A stretch of 64,000 bases of DNA from Lachnospiraceae bacterium (GTDB lineage: Bacteria; Bacillota; Clostridia; Lachnospirales; Lachnospiraceae). Positions 1-8,334 of the stretch are shown piece after piece; position 1 is the first letter of the stretch; every line of letters begins with the position of its first letter. Location: contig JAFXQK010000008.1 in the NCBI GenBank assembly GCA_017527205.1, positions 1 to 64,000 on the forward strand, read 5' to 3'. Position numbers and translations under genes: made by a program. The notes beneath the pieces are model-generated. The model was not told the origin of the DNA and made no database searches. It worked only from the letters and a program-made list of their open reading frames with translations.

Positions 1-57
1 GATGTGAAGTTATTGTGTGAGACACTTCATATCGAAATTCCAAATGAGTATAGATAA
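1..57 (+). CDS. C-terminal end of an unidentified protein (5' partial)
   Basis: Frame 1 is open from the window edge for 18 codons and ends at TAA (55-57), reading ...LCETLHIEIPNEYR. A terminator hairpin follows 17 bp later, which supports a real gene end. Too short to identify. Confidence 0.35.
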   Translation, partial: DVKLLCETLHIEIPNEYR

Positions 58-74
58 CTGCAAATAACAGTTTG

Positions 75-98
75 TAGGGGAGTTCTGATACTCCCCTA
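75..98 (+). terminator. Hairpin after the partial gene
   Basis: TAGGGGAG (75-82) pairs with CTCCCCTA (91-98) around an 8-nt loop. The run after it is A-rich, not T-rich, so it is weak as a plus-strand intrinsic terminator and could equally serve the minus strand. Confidence 0.45.
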
Positions 99-202
99 TA
101 AAAATGGCTATTTATCAACTGTTTGTTGTGACATAGCCTAAACAAATAATTAAAAGTGTTAGCCTAGATGAAAAATATCCTGAAATCGCTAAAGAGTGGA
201 AC

Positions 203-988
203 ATGGAGAAGAATGGTTCATTGTTACCTCAAATGTTTGCGAGTACAAGTAATCAAAAGGTATGGTGGAAGTGTAATAAAGGACACGAATGGCAAGCGGC
301 AATAAGCAATCGGTCTAACCATGAGACTGGATGCCCATATTGTGTAGGGAAAAAAGTATTAGTAGGTTTTAATGATTTGGCCACTGTAAATCCAAAGATG
401 GCAGAACAATGGCATCCTACAAGAAATAAGTTACTTACACCTCAAAGTGTTACATCAAAATCAAATAAAATAGCTTGGTGGGTATGTGGTAAGGGACATG
501 CATATAAAATGATGATATACAATAAAAGTATAGGATTAGATTGTCCTTTTTGTTCTGGTAGATACGCAGTAACGGGGGAAAACGATCTTGCTACATTATA
601 TCCAGAATTAGCCAAACAGTGGAATTATAATAAAAATAATGGTCAGACTCCGCAAAATATTAAACCTAAGTCTAATCAAAAGGTATGGTGGATATGTGAT
701 GTTGGACATGAATGGAGCGCAACTGTGGCTAGTAGAATAAATGGTAATGGATGTCCATATTGCGCTGGTCGTTTTGTAATCAAAGGAGTTAATGATTTGT
801 TAACGGTTAATCCAGAATTAGCCAAGGAATGGGATTATAAAAAAAATAATTATTTAACGCCTCAAGATGTTAAACCGAAATCAAATAAGAAAGTATGGTG
901 GAAGTGTGAATTTGGGCATGAATGGCAAGCTGCTATAAATAATAGGGCAGCCGGGAACGGATGCCCGTTTTGTAGGAAGAAGAAATGA
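203..988 (+). CDS. Zinc-ribbon repeat protein (DUF4379/PF14311-like), 5' end uncertain
   Basis: Four repeats of about 65 residues, each with WW-x-C-xx-GH, about 16 residues, then CP-[YF]-C, joined by linkers of the NDLATVNP-x-x-AEQW type. This is the treble-clef zinc-ribbon family often found near restriction and mobile genes; its function is unknown. The first ATG (203) falls inside repeat 1: the codons just before it still encode the conserved linker (SLDEKYPEIAKEWN), back to an in-frame TAG at 134-136. No good ribosome binding site precedes 203. An ATG at 104 lies in the same frame upstream of that stop, so the gene may be 5'-truncated or carry a nonsense mutation. Much more AT-rich than the genes from 4 kb onward, consistent with acquisition. 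Confidence 0.6.
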   Translation: MEKNGSLLPQMFASTSNQKVWWKCNKGHEWQAAISNRSNHETGCPYCVGKKVLVGFNDLATVNPKMAEQWHPTRNKLLTPQSVTSKSNKIAWWVCGKGHAYKMMIYNKSIGLDCPFCSGRYAVTGENDLATLYPELAKQWNYNKNNGQTPQNIKPKSNQKVWWICDVGHEWSATVASRINGNGCPYCAGRFVIKGVNDLLTVNPELAKEWDYKKNNYLTPQDVKPKSNKKVWWKCEFGHEWQAAINNRAAGNGCPFCRKKK

Positions 989-1051
989 GATTCGTTTATA
1001 GCCAGAGTGAGGAGAAAAGAAGTGTTGATTTTACTGTGATCTTGAATTTCC

Positions 1052-1080
1052 GAGTGCCGACGCCCCTTTCAAAGTGTTGA
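1052..1080 (+). repeat. Degenerate fragment of the 110-bp intergenic repeat
   Basis: GAGTGCCG (1052-1059) and CTTTCAAAGTGTTGA (1066-1080) match the core of the repeats at 2902-3009 and 17649-17758. A further piece, AGTGTTGATTTTACTG, lies just before at 1021-1036. Together with the copy at 2902 it brackets the nuclease gene. The rest of 989-1227 shows nothing recognisable. Confidence 0.5.
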
Positions 1081-1227
1081 CGGATTGGAAAATATGAAGA
1101 AGGCGTGGAAAACTGTAGCAGAGGATAAAAAAATTTAGTGTATAGGATTAGACCCATTGGGAATTCGGTAGGATAAGCTTAAGAAACATTCTTTTTGTGA
1201 ACATGAGAAAAGAGAGTTGGTGGGATT

Positions 1228-2877
1228 ATGTATGATTTTTCAAATCTTAGTGACGAAGATTTTGAATACTTATGTAAAGATATTATGGGGAAAAAACTTG
1301 GCATTGAATTAATGCGATTTTCTACAGGAAAAGATGGGGGAATTGACTTAACGGATGATGTCGACAAAAAGAACATAGTAGTACAGGTGAAACATTATTA
1401 TAATACGAACATCAGTGGACTGTTTGCTTCATTGCGTAAAGAAGTAAAAAATGTTAAGAAACTCAACCCTCAAAAATATTATGTTTGTTGTTCAAAAAGG
1501 CTTACTCCGAAAAACAAAGAGGATATATTTCAAATGTTTTCCGATTATATGGAATCAACTCAAAATATTATATCCTTAATTGATATTATTGATTTCCTAG
1601 ATGATGATAAAAATCGTGACATTCTTAAAAAGCATAATAAACTGTGGATTGGTTCAACTAATATCTTAAAAGAGACGATTCAAGAAATAATAAAAGAACC
1701 TAGTACTATTTCCACTTTAGGAATGAGAACGGGTAAAGGAAAAGAAGTAAAATCTCTAGAAAAAGCAATAGGTGATTATTTGGATGAAAAGCTTGGCGAG
1801 CATCCGTTTTTTCCGTATTATAGATATGCGATAGATAATGATAAGATTCAGAGCAAAGCCGTGAATGCTGAAGCAGCTAAATTGTATCCGGCAAATTTTC
1901 AGATTACTGGATTGGTGAAATTTGGCGACAAATACTATGATAAGGAAGATAATCCCTTTGAGTATTCTTATCGACATCAATTAGTTATGACAATAGAAAT
2001 AGAAGATGCCGTGAGAAAATTGGGCCCATTTAAGGATCCAATTCAAACAAGTGCACAAGAGTATGTTGGAAAAGAGCATTATTATAAGCCACCAGAGTTT
2101 CCGCCGGCATTTCCGTGTTCGATAAAGGTAGGAGAAACGGTGTATTATGATTATATTTTGCTTAGGACACAAGAAATATCAGATGAAGGGGAGTATTTTA
2201 TTAGTAATGCACAACAAAAAATAAGCAGTTATTTTGAAATTAGAATTAATCCCCAAAACCCACGAAATCCATATTTTTACATAAAAGAGGATTTTTTAAC
2301 AAACGCATCTAGATTAAATTATGTCGAGTTTATACAAGCACTCGAACAAAACAAGGATCTTCACATATTTATGTTAGATGAACGCAAGGATTTTATTGCA
2401 GGATATATTAATGACATAGGTTATAAACCACAGCTATATACCATAGAGAATGACATTGATTTCTTAGAAAGATTATGTATTCTTGATGAATATTTTGGAA
2501 TCGAATTGAATCCTCAAGGGGAAATATCAAGAGAAGAGATGGAAGATGTTTTTCACTTTTCTAACTTGATAAAAGAAAAGAAGTTATTATATCGATGGAT
2601 ACCATATACGGCGTCATATAAAATAGGCAAGGATATAAGTCTGGAAGAGATTAATAGTTTTAGAAATACCATTGCCAAATTCGACCATACGGGTGTTTTG
2701 GAAACAAAGTTGTTTGGTGAGAATATAGAGTTACCGATAAAGGTTGAAATAAACGGTATTAAGACGGAAATCATTCCGCTGGGAAAGGAAAGTCTTGATG
2801 AACTTGAGATCGGTGATGAGGTAAATATTTCTTTTTTGCTAGAAAAAAATGATTATATTATTGAGACATTGAGATGA
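1228..2877 (+). CDS. Mrr-like (PD-(D/E)xK) restriction endonuclease-type protein with unknown C-terminal half
   Basis: Residues 1-110 form an Mrr-type nuclease domain: FEYLCKDIMG near the start, then GKDGGIDL and VVQVKHYY, which supply the D...QxK catalytic signature. Residues 160-549 match no family I recognise; they are rich in aromatic and charged residues and end in a small beta-rich segment. In known defence proteins such an N-terminal nuclease is commonly joined to a sensor module, so a single-gene DNA-cleaving anti-phage role is a reasonable inference. Stand-alone gene, AT-rich, bracketed by repeat copies (1052 and 2902). Start chosen at 1228, with GGTGGGA upstream. Confidence 0.7.
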   Translation: MYDFSNLSDEDFEYLCKDIMGKKLGIELMRFSTGKDGGIDLTDDVDKKNIVVQVKHYYNTNISGLFASLRKEVKNVKKLNPQKYYVCCSKRLTPKNKEDIFQMFSDYMESTQNIISLIDIIDFLDDDKNRDILKKHNKLWIGSTNILKETIQEIIKEPSTISTLGMRTGKGKEVKSLEKAIGDYLDEKLGEHPFFPYYRYAIDNDKIQSKAVNAEAAKLYPANFQITGLVKFGDKYYDKEDNPFEYSYRHQLVMTIEIEDAVRKLGPFKDPIQTSAQEYVGKEHYYKPPEFPPAFPCSIKVGETVYYDYILLRTQEISDEGEYFISNAQQKISSYFEIRINPQNPRNPYFYIKEDFLTNASRLNYVEFIQALEQNKDLHIFMLDERKDFIAGYINDIGYKPQLYTIENDIDFLERLCILDEYFGIELNPQGEISREEMEDVFHFSNLIKEKKLLYRWIPYTASYKIGKDISLEEINSFRNTIAKFDHTGVLETKLFGENIELPIKVEINGIKTEIIPLGKESLDELEIGDEVNISFLLEKNDYIIETLR

Positions 2878-2901
2878 GTTAGCATGAATCGTAACATTAT
2901 T

Positions 2902-3009
2902 TGCGTGACTTTGAAAAAAGAGTGTCGCCTCCTCCTTTCAAAGCGCTGATTTTATTGGGTTCTGAGAATTATGGCGCTGGGGTGCGCCCTTCGATTCCCA
3001 TCACCCGCT
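2902..3009 (+). repeat. 110-bp intergenic repeat, copy A, ending in a tRNA-Gly-like 3' sequence
   Basis: Begins TGCGTGACTT and contains CGCCTCCTCCTTTCAAAG. Its last 20 bases, TTCGATTCCCATCACCCGCT, are the usual T-loop-to-acceptor 3' end of a bacterial tRNA-Gly, but no D-arm or anticodon arm precedes them. Aligns along its length with copy B at 17649-17758. ATTTGTAGTTGCGT, which lies just before copy B, follows copy A at about 3042, as if a second tandem unit begins there. Confidence 0.7.
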
Positions 3010-3123
3010 CTTTTATGCCCGGAAACAATGCGTTTTCTGGTATTTGTAGTTGCGTTGGTTATTTTGGTGAAAACAACAAAAACGACGAACTATATTTGTC
3101 TATCTTTTTGAAAAACAAACACT

Positions 3124-3150
3124 TGTTCTGACTATGGAAGCTTGCTATAA
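3124..3150 (+). promoter_or_regulatory. Promoter of the first holin-like toxin module
   Basis: Extended -10 TGC-TATAAT (TATAAT at 3145-3150) with a weak -35 (TTGTTC, 3124-3129). Transcription would start near 3158, at the 5' arm of the long-range inverted repeat. Confidence 0.55.
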
Positions 3151-3158
3151 TATATTTG

Positions 3159-3442
3159 GGTGCTACCATACACGGTAGGCGGTTAGTCCTCTGCGGAGGG
3201 ACTGTGACCCTCCGATTACATAGAAACCCGAAAGGGAATCCGAGGAAAGGAGGGCGTGTGATATGCTGACGATAGAAGGGCTGATCGCAGTCCTGGCCTT
3301 GGCTGGAACCAGCTTCGGCATCGGATATACAATAGGCTTTCAACATGGAAAAACACAAAAATAATCGCCCCCAGCCAAGGATAGCGATTATTTTTGTATA
3401 ATCATTAAATTCTAACTGGGCTGACCGTCTATCGGTAGCACC
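3159..3442 (+). other. Type I toxin-antitoxin-like mRNA unit with pairing 5' and 3' ends
   Basis: GGTGCTACC (3159-3167) is the exact complement of GGTAGCACC (3434-3442), so the ends of the toxin transcript can pair over about 275 nt, a hallmark of long-lived type I toxin mRNAs. The 5' UTR has a hairpin CGGAGGG (3194-3200)/CCCTCCG (3208-3214). Its CCCTCC arm can also pair with the toxin's own GGAGGG ribosome binding site. An antisense RNA is expected on the minus strand but I could not pin down its promoter. Confidence 0.55.
3263..3364 (+). CDS. Putative holin-like toxin (33 aa), type I TA
   Basis: MLTIEGLIAVLALAGTSFGI and 13 more residues: one hydrophobic helix (about residues 5-26) followed by a short polar tail with HGK. 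Ribosome binding site AGGAAAGGAGGG lies just upstream. Such peptides insert in the cytoplasmic membrane and are silenced by an antisense RNA. The surrounding long-range inverted repeat and the related module at 60775-60996 support the call. Confidence 0.6.
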   Translation: MLTIEGLIAVLALAGTSFGIGYTIGFQHGKTQK

Positions 3443-3531
3443 TTTTATGTTTAAATAGTAGCATTAGCCTTGTTTTTTGTCAAATAATACTTTTTCGAAA
3501 GACAGTTAAGAAAAATCGAAAAGAGAATTGT

Positions 3532-3562
3532 AAAAACGCTGCAGAACAATGTGGCGTTTTTT
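3532..3562. terminator. Bidirectional-looking terminator
   Basis: AAAAACGC (3532-3539) and GCGTTTTTT (3554-3562) form a stem with an A-run and a T-run on either side. It lies between the toxin module and the converging XRE remnant. Confidence 0.5.
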
Positions 3563-3595
3563 ATTTTCCGCATGGTTTCTTTGTGGATTTTTTAT

Positions 3596-3766
3596 GGCAA
3601 GCCTCACTTAAGGGTATTAAAAGAAAAGTGTCTGGAAACCCTTTTCCGGTTTCCCAGCGTGATATGGCTTGTCTGATACCTGAAGGATGGAGGCTAGATC
3701 TTTTTGTTTCCATCCTTTGTCATTTCTTAGTTCTGCGATAAAAGCACCGGTTCGTCTTGCATCCAT
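3596..3766 (-). pseudogene. Frameshifted, truncated XRE-family HTH regulator
   Basis: From ATG at 3766 (AGGAGGA upstream) the minus strand reads MDARRTGAFIAELRNDKGWK, then QKDLASILQVSDK. A single-base loss after SDK shifts the frame; in the next frame AISRWETGKGFPDT and LIPLSEA continue the standard XRE helix-turn-helix. The coding signal ends near 3596, about 60 codons in, so the dimerisation or sensor region is gone. The region 3767-3980 shows no further gene. Confidence 0.7.
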
Positions 3767-3980
3767 GTTAGCGTCCTCCTATAATGAAGCCATACTTAAT
3801 TTTTCTTGGAAAAAGGATGGCATACATGGAAAATGGACTCAACCTATGAATCGTAGAGTGGTAAATATTCTGGGTCTAACTTATATTAAAAAAAGCTTGT
3901 AACGTTTTGACATATCGATGCATCTATTGGTTGAAAGGACAAATCCTGAAGTGCACACAGGAAAAACGAGGAGAGACTAA

Positions 3981-4487
3981 ATGGACAAGGAGTTGGAACG
4001 ACTGGTTCACAAGGCGAAGGGAAAAGACCCAGATGCCTTTACGGCTTTGATGAACGCTTACGTGCAGCATTTATATAAGACGGCAAAAGCCATTTTAATG
4101 AATGACGAGGATGCTGCCGACGCCATGCAGGAGACGATCATGACCTGTTGGGAAAAGATGGGAAGCTTAAAAGAAGACCGATATTTTAAGGCCTGGGTAA
4201 CAAAGATTCTCATCAATGAATGTTACAACTTGATCAGAGGGCGAAAGGGTGTCACTTACGTGGAGGAGATTCCTGAGATCCCTGACGACAGGGAGAAAAG
4301 TGACCTGGAGTGGAAGGAAGCGCTTGCCGTTCTTGGCGAAGAATACCGACTGCCGGTGGTTTTGTATTACGTGCAGGGTTTTCAGACGAAGGAGATCGCA
4401 AAACTGATGGGCATATCAGACGCGGCGGTCCGAACCAGGCTATCAAGGGCAAGGGAGCAGCTTAGGAAGTATTACGAGGAGGCTTAA
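3981..4487 (+). CDS. ECF RNA polymerase sigma factor (168 aa)
   Basis: Sigma-70 region 2 spans about residues 10-85 (AADAMQETIMTCWEKM) and region 4 about 105-160, with the HTH QTKEIAKLMGISDAAVRTRL and ending in SRAREQLRKYY. It would direct RNA polymerase to a small stress or envelope regulon. It is followed after 3 nt by a membrane protein that is the natural anti-sigma partner. Start supported by GAGGAGAG 6 nt upstream. Confidence 0.9.
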   Translation: MDKELERLVHKAKGKDPDAFTALMNAYVQHLYKTAKAILMNDEDAADAMQETIMTCWEKMGSLKEDRYFKAWVTKILINECYNLIRGRKGVTYVEEIPEIPDDREKSDLEWKEALAVLGEEYRLPVVLYYVQGFQTKEIAKLMGISDAAVRTRLSRAREQLRKYYEEA

Positions 4488-4490
4488 ACG

Positions 4491-6350
4491 ATGGAAAAAA
4501 GTGAATTTATGATAAAAAGAGTTTTTGCGGAAGAAGGAGACCTGCCGGAAATCGTGAAAATGCGGGTTCAGGGAGCATATGATCAAATTTATGAGCAGAT
4601 TAGGGCTCAGGATGCATCGGATGAAAATAACGAAGCGTGTGAGAATCTTTACGCTGCAATCAGAAATAATGGTAGGGGTCTTTTGAAGGTAGCCTGCTTC
4701 GTACTTGCCTGCCTGCTGGCCCTTGGCGGTACGGCATATGCAGTAAACCTAATCCTGGATAAATATGAGCGAATGAAGCAGATGGAGCAGGAGGAAAAAG
4801 ATCAAATATATGAGGACATTCAAAATGGCGGAAATCTGAATCATGAAGAATCCAGGACTTTCACGGAATCCGAGAGTGCAAGATTTTTCGAGCTTCGGGA
4901 AAAGTATAAGGCGAATGAGGCATTCCCGGAGGGAGAGCTTGAGGTCGTTCATGAAGGGGAAAAGGCTAAGGGTGAATTATATCTTCTTGTGAAGGGAAAT
5001 CATGAGGAAAGCGTTTTGGTCCTTCCGGAGAGGGAGCTGACGGACGAAGAGTTATTGCAGATCATCGAGCATAACGAGAAGGAAGAATATGTTTTATATG
5101 AGGCACAGCAAAAGCGCATTGCGGAGCAGGGTAACTGGGAGAGCCGCATGCTGGAGATGACGGACGAGGAAGTGGATTTCTATTACCTTGCATTCTGGAG
5201 GGGAAGGACGGAGGTCACGGGCATTTTTAGGCGTGGTGATCAGAGCGACGAAGGTGGCAATCAGGTACTGTCGGAAAAGGAGACGGTAACTTATCAGGAG
5301 ATGCAGAGGCAGTATCTTGAGGAGAACCGGATCCCCATGAGGGAGGAGCCCCTGCCCGTCATTGAAATGCCTGCGGAGTATGACGGAAAGAAGGTTGTTC
5401 TTTGCAGGTATAACACTAGCTTTTACTTACCAGAGCGGGAACTGACTGAGGAAGATTTTCTGGAGATCATTGACTTTTGGAAGCGGGCGGAGTATAGCCT
5501 TCGCCGCGTGAATTCAGAAGTGGAGAGGGGCATTCGCAAGGGGTATCCCGAACTGGAAAACTGCGCGTGGGAGGAGGAACTAGAGCAGGCCAGGGATAAG
5601 ACCGTTCAAACGGAGCAGCAGTTTAAGGAATTTTACCGAAATACACGGCCGGCAGTCGAAAAATCACTTGAGGAGGCAACGATCTGTGACATTGTTACCT
5701 TTGGCAGCTATGAACAGGATGGAAACGTGGAAAATGGCAAGGAAGCGATCAAATGGTATGTCTGCGATCAGGCGGGAGACTTGCTGACGCTTCTTTCCGT
5801 GGACGTGCTGGATGCGATCGCCTATGACAAGAGGGAGGATCAGACGATCGCCTGGGCGGACAGCGACGTGCGAAGATGGCTGAATGAGGAGTTTTTCGGG
5901 AATGCCTTTTCGGGAGCGGAGCAGGCGAAAATCCTGACAACGCAGATCAAAAATGACTATGGCGGGGATACGTATGACCAGGTATGGCTTTTGTCCTTCG
6001 AGGAGTATATCGATTATTTTGGCGTTCAAAACAGACGGCCCATGGGTGCGAAGGAAACATGGAACGAAACCGCACAAAGGGCCACGGACGATTGCCACTT
6101 AATGTCTCATCCCACGCAGGCAGCGATCTCAAAGGGTGTGTTCGTATGGACTTGGGAAGGTGCATCAGACTATCTTAAGGGCATGACGGACCTGAGCATG
6201 ATAGACGGAAACAGTCCTTGGCTTCTTCGTACCACGGGACCTGGATGGGGTACGGCTTGCCTATCGACGTACGCCTTATATCGTTATCCCCAAACGGACG
6301 CCACAAGCAGTCTAAGTGGCATCCGCCCCGTGATCAGAATCCAGCGTTAA
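4491..6350 (+). CDS. Membrane-anchored anti-sigma-like protein with C-terminal DUF6273 domain (619 aa)
   Basis: A cytoplasmic N-terminus of about 63 residues, one transmembrane helix (about 64-87, LLKVACFVLACLLALGGTAY), then a long acidic extracellular part. That part has two similar segments, each containing LPERELT-x-E[ED]. A C-terminal domain (about 398-619) has the DUF6273 pattern: I..FG.YEQ, IKWYVCD, DVRRWLN, and a final GIRPVIRI. Gene order and topology fit an anti-sigma factor for the ECF protein next to it, with the outer domain as ligand sensor; this role is inferred. No zinc-binding anti-sigma motif is visible. Confidence 0.7.
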   Translation: MEKSEFMIKRVFAEEGDLPEIVKMRVQGAYDQIYEQIRAQDASDENNEACENLYAAIRNNGRGLLKVACFVLACLLALGGTAYAVNLILDKYERMKQMEQEEKDQIYEDIQNGGNLNHEESRTFTESESARFFELREKYKANEAFPEGELEVVHEGEKAKGELYLLVKGNHEESVLVLPERELTDEELLQIIEHNEKEEYVLYEAQQKRIAEQGNWESRMLEMTDEEVDFYYLAFWRGRTEVTGIFRRGDQSDEGGNQVLSEKETVTYQEMQRQYLEENRIPMREEPLPVIEMPAEYDGKKVVLCRYNTSFYLPERELTEEDFLEIIDFWKRAEYSLRRVNSEVERGIRKGYPELENCAWEEELEQARDKTVQTEQQFKEFYRNTRPAVEKSLEEATICDIVTFGSYEQDGNVENGKEAIKWYVCDQAGDLLTLLSVDVLDAIAYDKREDQTIAWADSDVRRWLNEEFFGNAFSGAEQAKILTTQIKNDYGGDTYDQVWLLSFEEYIDYFGVQNRRPMGAKETWNETAQRATDDCHLMSHPTQAAISKGVFVWTWEGASDYLKGMTDLSMIDGNSPWLLRTTGPGWGTACLSTYALYRYPQTDATSSLSGIRPVIRIQR

Positions 6351-6447
6351 TTATTAATGTCCATGATTGGCCAAGTGATACGGAATAATGAAAGTTGTCG
6401 AAAATTATGATATAATGAGAAAAAAGGAAGCATTAGGAGCATAAAAA

Positions 6448-7827
6448 ATGAATCAGAAAACCGTGGCGGCAGTTCTTTTGACGATCGCCTGCATTGCTGT
6501 TTTGGTATTTGCCATAAGCTTTGGCAGGGGAGCGGGAGATGGGCAGGAAAACGGCGAGGACGGATCAAATGTAATTTCAGGCAATCTACTGCAAGGGGAA
6601 ATCCCTTTGATTGATAGCAAGAATGCAGAGGAACCAATCGCAACGTCCATCGGAATTGACGTGTCAAAATGGCAGGGCATCATAGATTTTCAAAAGGTGC
6701 GGGAGAGCGGCATTGATTTTGTCATGGTTCGCGTGGGATACCGGACTGCGAAGGACGGAAAAATAGAGGCAGATGAGAATGCTGCTTACAATCTGCAAAA
6801 GGCTGGTGAGGCAGGTCTTTTCCTTGGCGCGTATTTTTATTCCAGTGCCATTACCGTGGAGGAAGCGAGGGAGGAAGCGGATTTTGTCGCTGATTTTGTT
6901 GCCAAGTATTCCATCACCTACCCAATCGCATATGACTGTGAGGGGCATTTGGACGCTGACAGCAGGAATTTCTACCTGCTTTCGAAGGAGAGGACTCAAA
7001 TAGCCATTGCGTTCTTGGATGAGATCCGGGCGAGAGGGTATGATGCGATGTTTTACGCATCCAAGGGCGAAATGGAAGACAACGCCGCATGGGACGTGAC
7101 GCAACTGGAAGCGCATGGTCAGATTTGGGTAGCGCAGTATCCGAAAAAGCCTTATCCACAGACGGAAAAGAGTTCGTATGGCGGCACGCACGTGATGTGG
7201 CAGTATAGTGACGGCGGTCACGTGGACGGAATGAAAACTGGCGCTGACGTGAACTTGGCGTACCTGAAATTCGACGCTGCCAAGGCTCCAAAGGATCCGA
7301 CGCCGCCGGAGAAAGCGTATCCCGGTACGGATTCCGAAATGCTCTTTTCTGAGTGCCATGAGCGCGTGACGGCAAAGATTGAGACAAACTTAAGAACATG
7401 GCCCGGAACGGACATTGGCGAGGTCGTCCATACGCTTGAGAACGGCGAGGAAGCCATCAGAACGGGAACGTCTGATAAGGGGTGGTCGCGCGTGGAATGG
7501 CAGGGACAGGTGCTCTATGCCATTACTTCTTATCTGACAACAGATTTCACCGATAAACAGGGTGATGATGACAAGACCGTAAACATGGATGGAATTGAAG
7601 TGAAGACGACTTTTGAGGACATAAACGACTACGTGACGGCAAAGGAGGTCGTGAATCTGCGATCACTGCCCAGTACTACGCATGAATCTTCCAGAATACT
7701 TGGGACGTTAAGTGCGGGAGAAAAGCTGAAACGCACGGGGGTCAACAGAGAACTCGGTTGGTCCAGGCTGGAGTACAATGGAATTACGGTGTATGCAATA
7801 ACCAGTTACCTGGAAAATATAGAGTAA
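6448..7827 (+). CDS. GH25 lysozyme with two bacterial SH3 domains (459 aa)
   Basis: An N-terminal anchor or signal helix (about residues 7-27) is followed by a GH25 muramidase domain (about 68-275). Catalytic acids sit at D71 (GIDVSKWQG) and D163/E165 (YDCEG). Two SH3 modules follow (about 297-360 and 385-457), each with VNLR/TNLR and GWSR-V-E/GWSRLEYNG. It cleaves the MurNAc-GlcNAc bond of peptidoglycan outside the cell. A terminator follows, so it is its own unit between the sigma and BlaI modules. Confidence 0.92.
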   Translation: MNQKTVAAVLLTIACIAVLVFAISFGRGAGDGQENGEDGSNVISGNLLQGEIPLIDSKNAEEPIATSIGIDVSKWQGIIDFQKVRESGIDFVMVRVGYRTAKDGKIEADENAAYNLQKAGEAGLFLGAYFYSSAITVEEAREEADFVADFVAKYSITYPIAYDCEGHLDADSRNFYLLSKERTQIAIAFLDEIRARGYDAMFYASKGEMEDNAAWDVTQLEAHGQIWVAQYPKKPYPQTEKSSYGGTHVMWQYSDGGHVDGMKTGADVNLAYLKFDAAKAPKDPTPPEKAYPGTDSEMLFSECHERVTAKIETNLRTWPGTDIGEVVHTLENGEEAIRTGTSDKGWSRVEWQGQVLYAITSYLTTDFTDKQGDDDKTVNMDGIEVKTTFEDINDYVTAKEVVNLRSLPSTTHESSRILGTLSAGEKLKRTGVNRELGWSRLEYNGITVYAITSYLENIE

Positions 7828-7834
7828 CGTGATC

Positions 7835-7868
7835 AGGCGCTTTGTGAAAACAAGGCGTCTATTTTTTT
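7835..7868 (+). terminator. Intrinsic terminator of the lysozyme gene
   Basis: AGGCGC (7835-7840) with GCGTCT (7855-7860), extended inward by TTTGT/ACAAG and followed by seven T. Confidence 0.75.
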
Positions 7869-7880
7869 AAAAATAAAGCC

Positions 7881-7935
7881 TTGACAAGGCTGGTTTACAG
7901 ATGTAAACTAAAAACAAGGGTTTACATCTGTAAAC
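7881..7935 (+). promoter_or_regulatory. BlaI-type promoter with two operators (module 1)
   Basis: TTGACA (7881-7886), 17-bp spacer, TAAACT (7904-7909). A perfect palindrome GTTTACAGATGTAAAC (7893-7908) covers the spacer and -10. A second, GTTTACATCTGTAAAC, lies at 7920-7935. They resemble the TACA-N-TGTA core of BlaI/MecI operators, so the unit is probably autorepressed. Confidence 0.85.
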
Positions 7936-7965
7936 CACTCGGGCAGAACAAAGGAGGCGAACGGA

Positions 7966-8334
7966 ATGGAATTTGAAATCGGAGCCGTGCAGGAAAGGTT
8001 TGTGGATTTAGTCTGGAAGAAGGAACCCATTGGTTCGGGAGAACTGGTAAAGCTGTGCGAAAAGGAGCTGAACTGGAAAAAGCCTACGACTTATACCGTA
8101 TTGCGGAGACTTTGCGAGAAGGGCGTGCTTCAGAACGAGAACGGCATTGTCACTTCCTTAATCTCCAGGGATGCATATTATTCAGCGAAAAGTGAGCGTG
8201 TGGTTGAGGATTCCTACGAGGGTTCGCTTCCCGCTTTCATTGCTGCGTTCTTATCGAGAGGGAAATTAACTGGGAAGGAAGCAGAGGAAATTCAGGCAAT
8301 GATCGAGGCCTTTAGGAAGGAGGCGGGGGTATGA
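7966..8334 (+). CDS. BlaI/MecI/CopY-family repressor, copy 1 (122 aa)
   Basis: Winged helix over residues 8-75 (KKPTTYTVLRRLCEKG is the recognition region) and a C-terminal dimerisation helix. Such repressors bind the palindromes upstream and are released when the partner M56 protease triggers their cleavage. Its stop overlaps the M56 start by 4 nt (ATGA), showing translational coupling. About 70% similar by eye to the repressor at 10405. Confidence 0.9.
   Translation: MEFEIGAVQERFVDLVWKKEPIGSGELVKLCEKELNWKKPTTYTVLRRLCEKGVLQNENGIVTSLISRDAYYSAKSERVVEDSYEGSLPAFIAAFLSRGKLTGKEAEEIQAMIEAFRKEAGV

Noticed and set aside
2985..3009. tRNA-Gly gene
   Set aside because: Only the T-loop and 3' acceptor sequence are present; no D-arm, anticodon arm or 5' acceptor strand precedes it. 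The same holds at 17739-17758.
3687..3902. 71-residue plus-strand reading frame
   Set aside because: It lies across the antisense of the XRE remnant, has no ribosome binding site and resembles no family.
3903..3980. Autoregulated ECF-type promoter upstream of the first sigma gene
   Set aside because: A TTGACA-like box and a GTAACGTTT sequence occur, but no matching sequence is found before its presumed targets, so no ECF consensus can be supported.
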